Shown here piece after piece: positions 1-12,384 of a DNA stretch of 64,000 nucleotides (its first letter is position 1; each line of letters opens with the position of its first letter). Position numbers and translations under genes: made by a program. The stretch is taken from contig CM040085.1 in the NCBI GenBank assembly GCA_022496805.1, forward strand, positions 48,947,811-49,011,810, given 5' to 3'. This DNA comes from Pohlia nutans. Its lineage: Eukaryota; Streptophyta; Bryopsida; Bryales; Mniaceae. The notes under the pieces were generated by a model. It had not been told where the DNA came from. It saw only the letters and a list, made by a program, of their open reading frames with translations, and searched no databases.

Positions 1-1
1 G

Positions 2-121
2 CTTCAAGGTCTCGCTACGACGACCTCGGCGAACGCGAAGCTTAGTCTGAAGATGCACGCGGAATCGAGGAAGGACCAGCAAGAGTTTCAGAAGTTCATT
101 GTCAAACCTCGTTCGACCTAG
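2..121 (+). CDS. C-terminal end of a truncated ORF, unknown
   Basis: From base 2 a frame is open across the window edge and stops at TAG 119-121, giving about 39 residues that end in KPRST. The segment is rich in charged residues and glutamine (K, E, D, Q). It lies directly upstream of the decayed retroelement ORF, so it is probably the tail of that element's previous ORF, perhaps gag. That is inference from position only. No domain can be recognised in so short a piece. Confidence 0.35.
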   Translation, partial: LQGLATTTSANAKLSLKMHAESRKDQQEFQKFIVKPRST

Positions 122-2375
122 AAGTAGAGAGTTAGGGTTTTAGAGTGGCTAGGAGTAGCCCGGATCCCCATAAGGAGTGTGGTAGTGACCATAATGGCAC
201 ATTTAGTTATTTATGCAGAAGAGGCGCTCGCGAGCGCTGTAGAGCTATTGCTAGGGTCCGGTTTTGACAGCTGGTGTCCGGATTGGGCACGGGACCCGGA
301 CTGGAAACCGGGTAGGGGATGGACGGGTCAGGGATGGACCCGGCCGCGTTTCGCGCCTTGAAATGGGCAGCTTTAATTAGGGCGGTTCACTGTTCATTTT
401 CGCATAGTGTTTCCAGTTCACCCCTGCTCCAGATTTTTGTGTTTCCGGATGCTGTGAGAGATCAGGGAGAGCGTCCGGGTGGTGAGCAAGTATCCCGGGA
501 GATTAGGCGGAACGCGCGCAGTCGAGGGAAGGAAGTTTTGGAGCCAGCAGCGATGGGACGGAAGGACGATTGGAGGCTCGGACTGCCGGTTTCGGATAAG
601 TTGGTGCGCCCGGTTGCTCCGGCCAGTGCGGAACATAGGGAGCAGCTGCGGAAGGATTTGCACAAGATGGGTTGTGAGGAATTGCTGTACCTGCCCTGGG
701 ATCTCCACAGTAATGCTATGTTGCAGGAGCTAGGTGGAAAACCGGTACCGGAGGAATTCCGGAACAGCAAAATCCGGGGCAATGGACGGCGTGGAACTCG
801 ATACATTGGCGCTTGACGTACAGGTTCCCCAACAGTCCGTTTGGGTATGACAAGACCAAGACGGATTCCGGATGGGTGAAGGAGAGATTTTCAAAACCAG
901 TTTCAGAGAAGGACGGATTCCGGGTGGAGGACTGCAAAGACAACCGGGAGAAGCGCCTGCTGCGGTTTCTGGTGCCCATTTTTAGCCCGGACAAACCCAC
1001 CACCTGCACAATCAAGCTGATGAAGGCCATTTATGAGGCCTACCTCCACGACCGGGATACCGGATGGGGAGCCATCGTGGACGAGTTGGTGGTCCGAGAA
1101 GCGAAGAAACTCGGAAACAAGAAGGGATGTCCTCTAACCCCTTTCCTGTTTCATTTGTATAACAAGTACGGATGTCTCACGGCCAGGGAGAGAGAGCAAT
1201 GGAAGAGCTGCCGAAGGATCATGGACCGGGAGCCGCCAAGGGCCCGGGAAGGGAATCCGGATGAGAGCGAGGACGAGGACAGCCCGGACGAGGAAGAACG
1301 GGAAGGGCAGGAAGGAAGAGGAGCAGACACGCAAGCAACGGTCGATCCGGACACGGAGGAAGGCCAACCAGGACCCTCGGGGACCCGAGCAGAAGAGGAA
1401 GAACCGGGTCAGAAGACACCGGTGAAGGCGGTCCCATTTAGGGCGCGCACCCGAAACCAACTCAAGCAACTCCAGGAGACTCCGGACGAATCGGAACCAG
1501 AGGATGAACCGGACCAGGAGACACCACCCCAAGGGCAGGTGCGGAGGCGCCTGAAGATTCCGGAAGAAGAGGAGGAGGAAGAGGATGAGGACCAGGACAC
1601 AATTGTGACCGGAGTTAGGATTCCTCCGAAGAAGAGGCACCGGAAGACGACTCAGGTGGATAGCAGAAGACGGGCACCGGAATCAAACGGATGTCAGAAG
1701 AACGTCAAGGTGAAAACCAAGAGGGCGCGAGGTTCGAAACCGGGGCGGGATGAAGTGGAGTACTAGGAGGGGATCCGGACTTACGGGCGGGCTCCCCGGA
1801 GCACAGAACCGGAGCTGGAGGACATCCCCCTGCGGGAATCCGAGGAGGATTTCCTCAAGCCGGTCAGGGAGGCATTAGAGACGGTGGCAGGTAAGTACCA
1901 CCCCATCTATACCTCTATGAAGGAAGTTGGACGTGTCATCCGGAGTACATAGGTGGAGAGGTACCCGGAGATCGTCCGGAAGATGAGGAAGGAGTTAGAC
2001 AAGCTCCAGAAGGAAGCCTCAGAGAGGAGCCTGGTACTGCTAAGGCAACAGGATGAGATCCGGACTCTGCAGAAGCAGAAGTCGCCCACTTACCAGCTCC
2101 TCGCGTCACTGCTCAAACCGGATGGGGAGGCCCAGACGAAGGCCCGGTTGTACCAAGAGAAGGTGGTCGAATCCGGATTGGACGGTGTTGCCCGAGTGAC
2201 TATGAGCACTTTGACCGTTGCCAGTCAAAATGTCATATGTCCGGCCGAGGGTGGGTGTGCACAAATATTCCAAGCAATGGACTCCTATTTATCTAGGCAA
2301 TTATGTGGGAAAATTTTAAGCTCAAATGGCAAAAAACTAAACAAATTGGTCAAAACGGGGGGTGTGTATGAAAAT

Positions 2376-2692
2376 TACAGCACACCCAAAGATCCCAAAT
2401 GTCAATCAACAAACATCCTAACACCCCCCAAAAGTCCCACCAATTACCCTAGGCACTTAGTGCTTTAAAATGGGCTTAAATTAGGGGTTAAAACCCTCTA
2501 ATTAGGGTTTTGGGACTTAACCACTAAAATGACAGCACATCCAAGAGGTTGAAATGATCAACCAATACACACTCAATCGATCCTCAAACCCCCACCTATT
2601 ACCCTAGGCACTTAGTGCACTAAAATGGGTTACTTTTGGTGAATTAGAACTTCTAATTAGGGTTTTGAGACTTAACCACAAAAATTACAGCA
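2376..2692 (+). repeat. Two-copy tandem duplication of about 155 bp
   Basis: Two consecutive blocks share the order ACAGCAC, an A/C-rich stretch, TACCCTAGGCACTTAGTGC, TAAAATGGG, TCTAATTAGGGTTTT and GACTTAACCAC. The copies have diverged. The repeated element lies inside the 3.1-kb insertion. No coding potential is visible. Confidence 0.6.
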
Positions 2693-3219
2693 CCTTTGCA
2701 AAGAGCCTCACGGGCATCAAAATCCCACGATGGGGAGTTTCTTTGATCCCTAAGCCACACAAAAACACCCTAAACACTACAAAGCATCTTTGCCCTTAAA
2801 CTCATACAATTCCCACCAAATTAGGGTTTTTGGGAAAAAATTGGGCAGCGCTTCCGCGTCGTGCCCAAAAACCCTAAACTTAACCCTAAATTACACACAA
2901 AAATCCCAAGTTAGCCCGGCGAAATTTGGGCAGCGCTTCTGCACTCTACCCTTCACCGGACCAATTTTACACACACGCACAACACCAAAACAACCAAATA
3001 CAAATCATAAACAATTCAAAGAATTAATCATAAACAATTAAAGAATGCAAGCAAATATTTTTGGGGCAATTAAAATTACCAATTTAGAATATCGAGTTCC
3101 TCTCTAACCTACCAATGACTAGCAAATCTAACAAGGTTGATAAAAAGCTTGGAATTTGGACTAAAAAAGGGAAGAAGGGTTCTCCCTCCGCAATATCACT
3201 CTGCCGCTCTATAATATCA

Positions 3220-4140
3220 CCATGTCTTGGGACAGGGGAAGTGGCGATGGCGACGCTGCAGTTGGCCGTCGTTTTGCTCGCCTTGGTCTTCCGCCGCCGG
3301 TACTCTGCTGCTCCGCGTCGCTTACTGCTGCCTTGCTGGTGCCGCTTGGTGATCGACCCCTGTCGTGATTGTTGCTTCCCCTTGGATTGCTGGCTCTTCA
3401 CTGTCGGTGTGGAATTCGGGAGGCTGCGTCCGGGTCTCCTCTGCCTCGACCCCGTCGGTGTCGATCTTGATCTTCATTACGTCCTGCTGCGCCGGTCTTG
3501 CCTGCTACTGCTTGTCGATTCTGAGCTCCGACCCCTGCCGCAGTCGCCTCCTGTGCTGGTCCTCAGTTCGTCGTTGGTCGTTGTCTTCGTTGTGGAGCCG
3601 CTGGTCTTCGTCTTGGCCGCCTTGCTCTGTGTCGATGATGCGCTGCTCAGTTGCTGTCGCCCGCCTTGAAGCTGTCGATGCCGCTGGTCTTCGTCGTCTT
3701 CTTGTTGTCGTGTTGATCCTGATCTTGTTCGTCTTCGTCGTTGGTGTTGAATGCCGTCGCCGCAGCCTACGCCGCTGCCCTGCCTCGCCGGAATTCCCGG
3801 GACCTTCAGCCGCTCGTGGTCGTCCTGTTCGTTGCTGTCGTCGCTCTTGCCTGCATTCACCGTCTTGATGCTCGTCGCCGCTCCTCCTGTCGACGCTCGC
3901 CGCTGCCCGGTATCCGCCCTCCTGCAGCCGTCTCCCTGTCGCAGCTCGAGCTGCTGCAATTCAGTCGTCGTGAATTCCTTTGAAGCTGCCTTGCTTCCGC
4001 TTAGATCTTGACACCCGCAGTCCTGTCTTGCCGACCTGCCGCCTGCCTTCCCCTTCAATCGCCGGCGCTCAATCCCGGCTTGTTGTCGACCTCTCTGCGC
4101 CTGCTTCAGCTAATTCCGCTCTCCTGTTGCAGTCACGGAA
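3220..4140. repeat. GC-rich low-complexity triplet region
   Basis: This stretch is dominated by imperfect GTC, GTT, CTG and GCC triplets. Overlapping open frames occur on both strands (for example 3115-3669 plus and 3477-4058 minus). The minus-strand translation is Gln/Ser/Arg/Thr-rich with no domain. Simultaneous openness in several frames is what biased triplet composition gives, so I do not call a gene. Confidence 0.55.
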
Positions 4141-4529
4141 TCCACCAGATTCCCTCCTCTTCCTATCTTACTTCACGGTTCACACCAATCCCAAAAGGAA
4201 AAATGCAAAAAATAATCCTAGTATTCAGTCTCCCAAGGCTCCTATACCAATCTTCTTTTGTTTTCCAAAACTATTCTCCCAAACTTCCAAGTTCAAAAAA
4301 TCTAGATCTAGATCTACAAAAACTTCGTCTCTCTCCCAAACTCTCACGGCGCACACAAACTAACTGGGCACAAAACATCGACAGGGGTGGGATTCAAAAT
4401 CCCACCCCAAAGCTACATCCATCCTAAAAAGTTCATCCACGGATTATCATCCATGGAACCCTAGCTAAACCACCCACTAAACTCCTCTAAACTCCTAGAG
4501 AACCGGGAGTTCCTCAATACGAAAGCCTA

Positions 4530-5100
4530 AGAGGGTGATAAATCAAATTAGACTAATAGATAAAATAATAGACTAACTAATCAACAAAATAATCGAATAA
4601 AAGAATAGACTAAAAGGTAGGGTAAATAATAAGATAAAAGGATAATAAATGTAGAAGGCTAATTGATAGACTAAAATAATGAATAAAAGAATAGACTAAA
4701 TAAGTAGGCTAAGAAAGATAAAATAAATAATAGGCTAAATTAATAGAATAAATAATCGGCAAAAAAAAGATAGAATAAAAGGATAGGATAGAATAATAGA
4801 ATAAAGCAATAGACCAAGGAATAGATAAACGAATGGGCTAAAAGGATAACTCGAATAATAAACTAAATTAGCGAACTAAATAGTACGCTAAATCATATAC
4901 GAAAATAATAGACCGAAGTAATAAGCTAAAACAATAAACTAAAACAATAGGCAAATAATAGACTAAATTAATAATCCAAAAGAATAGAGCGAAATAAACT
5001 AATGGACTAATAATTAGACTAAAGGAATGGATTAGGATAATAGGCCACAATAATAGATCCAAACAATAGAATAAAATAATAGGGCAAATGGCTCAAACGT
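4530..5100. repeat. AT-rich degenerate short repeat, AATARRCTAAA-like
   Basis: Some 570 bp consist of short imperfect repeats built from AATAATAGACTAA, GAATAAA and AGGATAA words. It lies in the right part of the 3.1-kb insertion. No gene is visible. Confidence 0.6.
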
Positions 5101-6003
5101 CCAAAATCCCACGGTTAAATAGTTAGGAATAAATAAATACCCAAAATTAACTAGACAAAAGGGAATCCTAAAATTGGGCAATCAAAACCAAATCAAATGC
5201 ACACAAAACCGGGAATTAGTCTAATCGGCTAAAATGTCCCGGTTAGAACAATACAAAATACAAAATACATCAAAATCATAGAGGTAACGGTTTACTACCA
5301 AAGTGGACCGTCTCGACGGTTCAGAGTGACGAACGTGGTGAAGAAGTACGCCGCGAGGGTCGAGGAAGGGGTGGTGGAATTCCGGAAACTACTGGCGGAG
5401 AATCAGGCGAGATTCCCATCCGGGTCCGGACCGGATGAGAAGGTGGCACATCAGGGAGGTATGAATGCACCCTTAGCCAGTAGTGAATTGTTGGCCGCAT
5501 TCCATGTATCACGGGATGCGCCCGGAATGGAGGAGTTAGAAAGGATGATGGTCGGGGGTCAATCTACCCCGGAACACACTTCGAGACCGGCTGCAGGTCC
5601 AATAGTAAACATGCCGAGGGGGAATCCAGATGCCAGTACCGGAGGGGACCAGTCGGAGGCCAGCCTGGCCAACTTGGCAGACCAGGCTGCTCATTTGGTG
5701 GAAACCGGGGTCACTCCGGGCAGGGAGTTAGAATCCGGAGAGGACCAAGAGGTGGACGGCCAACCGGAGACGGGTGGTCAGGAGGAGCGAGAAGTGGAGG
5801 CCAGCGAACCGAAGGAACACGAGACCCAGGAGGACGAGTCGAACGGGAGTCAATCGGAGTCCGAGGATGAAGGCGGCCGGTGAGAAGTCCGGGAGCGCCG
5901 GTCCAAGATGAAGGAGGATGCTCCCCCGCAGTCCAACCAGGAAGAGGAGGGGGATTCCGACGACGACCGGGCCAGTAGCCCGGAGGGGCAGGAAGATCAG
6001 TAG

Positions 6004-7217
6004 GGTCCGGGTTGCAGTGAGAACCGGATCATGCTAGGGAGTAGGCTTTAGGCTAGGTAGGCTAGCCCGCGTGTGTACAGGACTCTTTTTGTGTGGTAGA
6101 TAAGGCGCTTTTTGCCAGTAGGTAGGATTGGGATCTTTTGATGTGATTTCCCTTGATTTCCGGATCCCGGAATTGTAGGATCTCGGCGGGAAATCCGGTC
6201 TGGTGGTCGAGGGCTACTATTTTCCCAGGAATGCTTGGCATTCTTGGGGTCTTCTTGTATTACTGTTTCCTTGAAAGCAAACTGCTGTAGGGCATTATCC
6301 GGAAATTGTGTATGTGCTGTGGTGTTGTTTGTGGATTGGTACAGTGGTCAAGAGTCCCTTGGTAACCGGCTAGGCATTCCGGGTTCTCGAGTGATTCGGG
6401 TGTGAAGTCTGAATGTGGTTCTTGGGTGGTTTGAGGACTGTTTGAAAGAGTGGTTTCTAAGTTCCGTACGCTAGGTAATCCGGGTTAGTGGCTGGGCAGT
6501 TAGGAGGGGGTACTCCGGGCTGCACAGAACTCCTGGACGGGTAGTCCGGTTGAGGTGCCAGCACTCGGAAGGTCCAGGCGAGGGGAAATACGGGGTTCAC
6601 GGGAGTAAGACAGGGCGCTAGAATTCCTAAAGGCTTAGTTTCGGACTCCCCGGATAGTGGCTGTCCCGGTTAGTAAGTCGTTGTAGTAATTGGGGGAAAG
6701 GGGAAACCGGACTGCACTTGCGTGACACGGCTGCCGGTTGTGTAAAACTAGCAGCTGAAGGGCAGCACGTTAAGTACCCGGGATTAGGAGTTTTGTGAGT
6801 TAAACCGAAAGGTAGTGAAGTTCCCATCACTTGAATCAGTAGGGAAGGGTGTGTCTTTCAATCCAGCACCACTAATGTAAATGGAGAACCCTCTGAGGGG
6901 AAACAGAGGTTAAACGAAACCGGATCAGGTCACCAAGGTAGACCGGGGAGAGGAGGGATAGTGAAGAGTCCTCCCCGGAAGGATACCGGATCTTGTTGCA
7001 ACCGGGTCAGTCAGAAGGGGAAGACCCTATTAAGTAGGAAAGAGGAATTCAGCTGGTGACGAGAAAGGAAGAGATCACCAGTCCGGGACCATCTCCGGAA
7101 ACTTCCCACTTCACAGAATCTCCGAGGAACGATAACCCGGAAATCACCTCTACGAGCGTTCTTGACACGAAAAAGTGCGTTCTAGGGGAATATCCGGTAT
7201 CACGTGCTACGACATTC
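6004..7217. other. Gap: GC-rich retroelement-derived sequence, no gene seen
   Basis: The stretch between the decayed ORF and the next gene is rich in CCGG words, like the ORF before it, so it is probably the 3' untranslated part or LTR of the same element. A polypurine run (AGGAGGGGG) occurs near 6502-6512. Without a second LTR copy in the window, neither boundary can be fixed. Confidence 0.35.
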
Positions 7218-9133
7218 ATGATGGATCAGCATAAGGCGCAAATGGAGGCGATCCAGTTACAGCAAAAGCAACAGGATGTCATGCAGCAGACGTTGCAGGC
7301 ATTAATGACGGGCTTAATGCCGGGTCCTCTCGCCGCATTGACCCCCCCGCCGTCGACTCCTCTGCTGCTTGGTAATCAGCAGTCGGGATCAGTCATCAGC
7401 GGAGGTTCTGCTCCACCTGCGCCCTCGCCTGTCGCTCCGCCTCCTCCGCTTCCCCCTGCGCCCTCGCCTGTCGCTCCGCCTCCTCCGCCTCCACCTGCTC
7501 CAGCGTCCGCTCCACCGGCTCCCCGGCAAGTGTCATCGACCGCTACTGATGATGCCGACGACAGTCTGGGATTCAGCGGAGCTGCTGGCAGTGCAAATGC
7601 GGACACTGCCGCCTCGCCCGACGCTGACGCTGCAGCAGGTGGTTCTCAATAATCACTCGATGTCATTTGTATAGTTTTAGCTCGACTCGAGTTGATTTGT
7701 ATCATAGGTTGCACTTTGTAGGTTTTTTGTATAGACGGCTGTAATATTTAGAAAGCTCAACTCCTTGTTGAGAAGTGCACTTAGGACATTTATTCCAGCA
7801 ACATTTTTTGTACTTCAAATTTTTGGCCCATATTTTAATTTACATACTCCTCACTCGGAATTTCTGTTCATCTATTGTCATCGCAGGCTCCATCCGTGCC
7901 CACAATGTGTCTCATGTTCAATTGCCTTCTGCTGTGCATCCCCTACTACAATCTACTCCGGACAGTTCGTCCTTGGAGCCCAGTCCGCCCTCGCCTAGGG
8001 TCCCCCCTTGTCTTGTCGTCCCTCCGTCCTCTCAAACACTTGTGCCACCTGGTAGACTTAAGGAGAGTACGCAATTGGATGAGCGTACACGTACTTCGGC
8101 CTTCCGCCCTCTAAACCTCGCCGGAGCTGCACCTTCGGCGGTCACACCTGTGGCCAGTGCGAAGTCAATCGAGTCCTCCGGCCTTCAGGTACGTTTCGTT
8201 AGTTTCTTAGTGATGCCTGGGTCTTTTGGTTGCTTGTCTTCGTGCTCGCCTCGATCGTTTACTGTTTTTTTGCGATGTCCTCCGAAATGTGCCAGTTCAG
8301 GATCATAACTGGCTGCACATTTGTCTGCCCGTTGTCGCCAGGAAACCGGTCCTCCTCTTTCTCGTGGAGGTTCTTCGGAGGCGGTCATTCGTTCGCCACT
8401 GCCTAGAGCGCCCAAAAAATGGCTCAATGTCGTGCTGGACCTGAATGGAATCCTCTGCGTCTGCGAGGATTGGAAATCCAAATCCACGCCCTTTAACGAT
8501 TACAATGCGCCGCACTCAGCCGTTCTCCCGGCTGTAGTGGGGCCCAAAGCAGTATACGTGCGCCCCCTCTGCTTCTCGTTCCTCCGGGAGTTGAGCATGA
8601 TCGCTGACGTTACCGTCTGGAGTTCTATGAGGAAGTCTACCACTGAATTGGTAGTTCGATATCTATTCCGTGGCATCCAGCTCCCTTCCCTTGTACTTAG
8701 CCAAGACTCGTGCGAGACCCTCAAGTGTAGGGATAGGCATGGCAGGGTGTCCTCATTCAAAGTGCCTGGCACTGATAAGGACTTAATCCTTAAGAATCTC
8801 GTCAAGTTGTTCACAGGCTATGGTGGCAGATTCACGTCTGCAAACACCATTGTAGTGGACGATAGCCCTATTAAGCACATTCTGAATGAGCCTCAAAATG
8901 TAATTCTTCCTGACTCTTGGTCCTACGTCGGGGACGGTGCGAGTGACAATTTTCTCCATGATGTTCTCCTTCCATGGTTTCGACGTCTCCATCGCAGTCC
9001 TGGCCCAGGGTTGTCTTCATTCCGAATGAACAATAATATTGGGCGACGTATGCTCTGCGACGAGCTCGACCGTCGACAGTACAACGCCCTTATAGATGCT
9101 GTACACGCATCCCGTAGTTTGCCTAGGTCCTAG
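7218..9133 (+). CDS. FCP1-like HAD phosphatase-domain protein, 3 exons, DLNG variant
   Basis: Proposed exons are 7218-7638, 7887-8188 and 8342-9133, giving 504 residues. Introns are GT-AG and the phases match (1, then 0). The start is the first ATG in an open exon (Met-Met-Asp-Gln). Residues 1-40 are Gln/Met-rich and about 45-130 Pro/Ser/Ala-rich. The C-terminal third is an FCP1/NLI-interacting-factor HAD domain. Motif I reads DLNG at residue 274, the segment VWSS lies near 333, and a VVDDSP motif has its two Asp at 414-415. The canonical motif is DxDG(T/V), so the second Asp, normally the general acid, is Asn here. A DLNG subfamily is known among plant HAD/FCP1-like proteins, so this may be normal for the family but suggests altered catalysis. 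Ends at TAG 9131-9133. Confidence 0.7.
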
Positions 9134-9446
9134 TTGATTGTACAGTTGTATAGCTGGACTCCTTTTTCCTAGTGATGTAGCCGTTCCAGACTATATATTA
9201 ATTTTTGGTCGCCTTGACTGATCTGTATATGTCCTTGTAATTGTAATATATCTTGCCCTTCACATCATTTCCGCTTGAGTACTTTGTGAGATGAATTTTA
9301 TGAATGCTGTCCCTTCGATTTGTTATGTCTTCATCGCTTTCTTGTTCAATTAGCATCATGTTCTGCTCTTCTCTAGTGCTTAGAATATTTTGTTTCGTTG
9401 CAATTTGCTGCTGGGATTTGACCTCGTCACTAATTCTCTTCAGACA

Positions 9447-10231
9447 AGGTATGCCACTGCGATTCCGGTCCACGGTACTGACCTCCAATGCACAGTGTCA
9501 GTCGACTCTATCATGGACTACGGCCAATATGCTATACTCAATAAAAGAAACTTCATGTGCTCGGCAGCTACGGCCCAGTCAACGATGGACTTTTCCACCA
9601 GGCCAATTGAGGATGGTGTAGTGACAAGCCCCCCCCAACGGTGGGCCGCGTCCTCTGTCCGTGTGCTCTCCTTCTCCTCTGCGGTCACGGGAACCCTCTA
9701 CGTCTCGTCGCTCGCGTTCTCCGTCTGATAGAGTGCCTCAGAGAAAGCTTTATGAAGACGTTGCATGCCCAATTGATTCTGTAGAGGTACGAATACTTTC
9801 TTTTCCCGCACTATTATTTCTCTTCCAAGGACTTGCTTTGCGATTTTCTTATACGTTTCAGTGTATTGCAGGGTTCCGACATGCTGAATAGATGCAAGTC
9901 ATCTGCTACTTTAAATGCTATCCGAAGGCCCCCTGCGATGCTGTCATCAAACCCGCCTCCTCTAATTCAAGCCCGTGTTGATGTGCCTCCTCGTGCGCCC
10001 TTGCGTACTCGTCACCTTTCATTGAATGAGGGTCTTCGAGAGACTCAGTCACACGACGAACTTCTACCCATAAGGTGCTCCGCTCCTTATCGAGATGCGT
10101 GGGAGCAACGGATGCTGCAGCAACAGAGGCGAGAGATTGCTCAACAACGATGTTCGAAGTGGACCGGCTATACTCGTGGTCCTGCGATCTTGAAGGCACT
10201 AGCTGAACTTAAGAGCAGATCACATTCATGA
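9447..10231 (+). pseudogene. Spliced ORF of unknown function with a C-run frameshift
   Basis: Exon 9447-9786 is followed by a GT-AG intron (9787-9871) and exon 9872-10231, which ends at TGA. The junction is phase 0. In the first exon the frame changes at a run of eight C (9629-9636). Upstream of it the frame encodes a mixed segment; downstream it is Ser/Arg/Pro-rich. A one-base slip there would give one continuous protein. The second exon is basic with many Arg and Gln and has no recognised domain. The upstream limit is uncertain (acceptor CTTCAG before 9447). It lies 300 bp after the FCP1-like gene on the same strand and could be a separate gene or the tail of a larger one. The C-run could also be a sequencing error. 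Confidence 0.45.
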
Positions 10232-10700
10232 TACCGCTAGGCATTTTATTTGCGATTACTATACAGACTTATAAAAAACGTGGAGCTGATGTTTTTATAT
10301 AGGATTTTGCGCTTCGCCCATTCTTTTCCTCGCATTATGAGACATTATCATGATTCAATTACCGTCCCGCAATACAAAAACACAAAAAATGTATATTCGT
10401 TTTATACTTACTATAAATAGATGTCACTTCTTAAATCTTTTATTGCCCACTTGTATTAAATGTACTCAATTTGATCTTCAGTGTGTCCATTTTCTATTGT
10501 TTCAGCTTATATTTGGAATGGTTAGTGCTCCGATTTGGGTTGGGTTAACACTTTTTGGACTCTCATTATTCTGGAATTCTCTCATTTTAATGAATATTAT
10601 GTTATTCTACTACCTTTTTTTCTAGATCATGTAAAACATAATCATAACAAATCGATAGCACAATCGTAGACTAAATGAACATTAATCAATTGATAAACCA
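10232..10700. other. Gap: AT-rich, no gene seen
   Basis: AT-rich sequence between the disrupted ORF and the next repeat copy. I see no exon with splice sites, no clear repeat and no RNA gene. Confidence 0.4.
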
Positions 10701-10739
10701 AACATAGAGAATGAACATGATACATTGTACGTTTGAATA

Positions 10740-12070
10740 TAATAAAAGATTGATGAATCACACATGCCCGCTACCAGCAAGCCTTGACAAGGAAAACGCC
10801 CAACTTTTCTCGGGACTTTTCTTCATTCAAAGGTTTTGGAATAATCAAGAAGCTTCGCGAGTCGCAATTGAGTTGAACAATTTGATCAATTTAGTCGTGA
10901 TCGAGGAATGACAGGGCGCTACGTTTGAAGTAGCAATGAGTTGGAGTTCCTCCAACATTAATTTGGGTGTGGAGTTCACTGTTCAATGTCTCTCAATTTG
11001 CAGCATTTAACTGATGAGAATAAAAAGCGTGCTTCGATGTATAAGCCATTAAAGTGCAAGATATGCAATGTTTTATTATCTCTTTGAAAAAATCATCTCT
11101 GATTGCAGGGTTCGCAACTGCAGCTAACTTGCCCAACTTCCCGCTCATCTTGGTTGTTTTTCCTTTATCGCTGCACGCATAGCTGCAGCAATACTCGCAG
11201 CAGAAATATCTTCTCCGCCGGTTTGTTCACGGTGAAGTCAAGCACCGGCATCAGTAGCAGCAGCGATCTCGTGCTAACCATATACATACAATTGATTTGT
11301 AATCAGAACCATCCATCTGATCATATCACGACACAAACATAAAATTTGAAAACGAAAGTCAAAAAATGTACATACCCAAAAGTTGAAAGCAGTGAACACT
11401 TCGAGTGTGAGAGAGTACCAAGAACATCTTTGATTGTGCATCTAGAATTTCATAATCTCTACTGGTGAAAGAATCTCATTGAACATTTTCAGTGGCATAA
11501 CCCCATACTTCTTGACTCTGTATAAAGCATGAATGAGGCTAGTTTTTACATGTGAATTCTCCGTGTACCTGATTGAAAACACATTTAGACTCATCATAAT
11601 CAATAATTATTTCTTCTTATTAAAACATAAATGATACAACATTATATCAATGAATGAAGTAGTAGAGAGGACTTACTCATTGATGTCATGCATAACTTGC
11701 ATTACAATACCAATTTCCCCTATAGTAACAAGAATGATTGCATCAACCGAGTGTGTAGTGCCATGATTTCTCATTTTTATGTAACCTCTCAATGTGATTC
11801 ATCCAAACAACTCTATGGTAATTGCCATCACACACAAAGAACATCATATTGACATACAGTTGCATTTCTAGAATAGCTTGGAGGTACTTGTTGAACTTCT
11901 CATTTTCCTCATTCCACAGTGGTCTCCATTGGAACTTGTTCTCCTTAGTTACCTCTTGAGCATCACCTTGTTTATCAAGGTTGTCCGCATCACGTCACGT
12001 CGTGACATCAGTATGTCCGTCATAACGTCAATGTTGAGCCCCACGTCCGCCAGGATGGAATATTCCTAGA
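10740..12070 (-). pseudogene. Copy A of an unknown multi-exon repeat family
   Basis: On the minus strand, short coding-like blocks separated by introns match a second copy at 56.8-64 kb in the same order. The first block (about 11.95-11.68 kb) encodes a NMMFFVCDGN-like segment and then an IILVTIGEIGIVM-like segment. The second (about 11.58-11.39 kb) encodes a VKTSLIHALYRVKKYGV-like segment, and a third (about 11.26-11.10 kb) encodes SIAAAMRAAIK. Several frames are broken in this copy; for example, a stop and a shift follow the SIAAAMRAAIK block. I do not recognise the family. Its multi-copy nature suggests a mobile element or an expanded gene family. Confidence 0.45.
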
Positions 12071-12104
12071 CGTGTTCTACGGCATCGGTAAAATAGTTAC
12101 CCTG

Positions 12105-12330
12105 GTGGACAGAGTGGATGAAATTGGGTTCGGCCTAGATGGACGGCCCTGCTAGACGGCCCCTTTGGACGGTCCAACTAGACGTCCTCTCTGGAAGGAC
12201 TAGCTAGACAGCCCCGTCTGACGGTTTAGGGTTGTCCAATCGACGTACCATATTGAAAGTCCAGATGGATGAAAGAAATAGATGCACGAGACATGCAATT
12301 TAGCTAGACAGCCCCAATGGATAATGTCTG
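12105..12330. repeat. Degenerate short repeats, CTAGACGGCCC-like, and a CA microsatellite start
   Basis: Words such as TAGACGGCCC, GGACGGTCC and CTAGACAGCCCC recur every 15-25 bp over about 200 bp. A (CA)n run of about 20 bp follows at 12358-12380. No gene is visible. Confidence 0.45.
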
Positions 12331-12384
12331 ACAATGTGGCTGTAGGATAAATGGCATCACACACACACACACACACACACATAT

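Larger units (their letters stand above)
2201..5323. mobile_element. 3.1-kb non-coding insertion with GAGTGAC target duplication
   Basis: The heptamer GAGTGAC stands at 2194-2200 and again at 5324-5330. Removing 2201-5323 plus one heptamer restores the reading frame on both sides, so this is a clean insertion. The ends are TATGAGCACTTTGACC on the left and CGTCTCGACGGTTCA on the right. Both ends share CACTTTG and CCGTTRCC in opposite orientation, a weak hint of imperfect inverted termini. No convincing gene lies inside. A solo LTR is possible, but the outermost bases are not TG/CA at this boundary, so a non-autonomous DNA element is equally possible. Confidence 0.6.
319..6003 (+). pseudogene. 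Decayed retroelement accessory ORF, split by an insertion
   Basis: A long reading frame can be followed with breaks. It opens at ATG 319, or more naturally at ATG 552, shifts frame near 745-790, then runs from about 780 in one frame. That frame has TAG at 1764 and 1950, is cut by an insertion after 2200, resumes in phase at 5324, has TGA at 5881 and ends at TAG 6001-6003. The N-terminal part contains a YLPW segment (around 690) resembling the YLNLPW segment in ORF2 of the LTR element at 49.1-49.6 kb, in a similar position after a short basic start. The middle is acidic and Lys/Arg-rich, followed by a coiled-coil-like stretch (1953-2200); the C-terminus is very acidic. I infer a 3' accessory ORF of a gag-only-type LTR element. 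No enzyme domain is visible. Confidence 0.5.

Noticed and set aside
3115..4058. Overlapping ORFs on both strands in the GC-rich triplet region
   Set aside because: Triplet bias keeps many frames open; no domain, splice signal or conserved segment is visible.
7376..7606. Gly/Ala-rich ORF on the minus strand
   Set aside because: It is the shadow of the Pro-rich exon of the FCP1-like gene on the plus strand.
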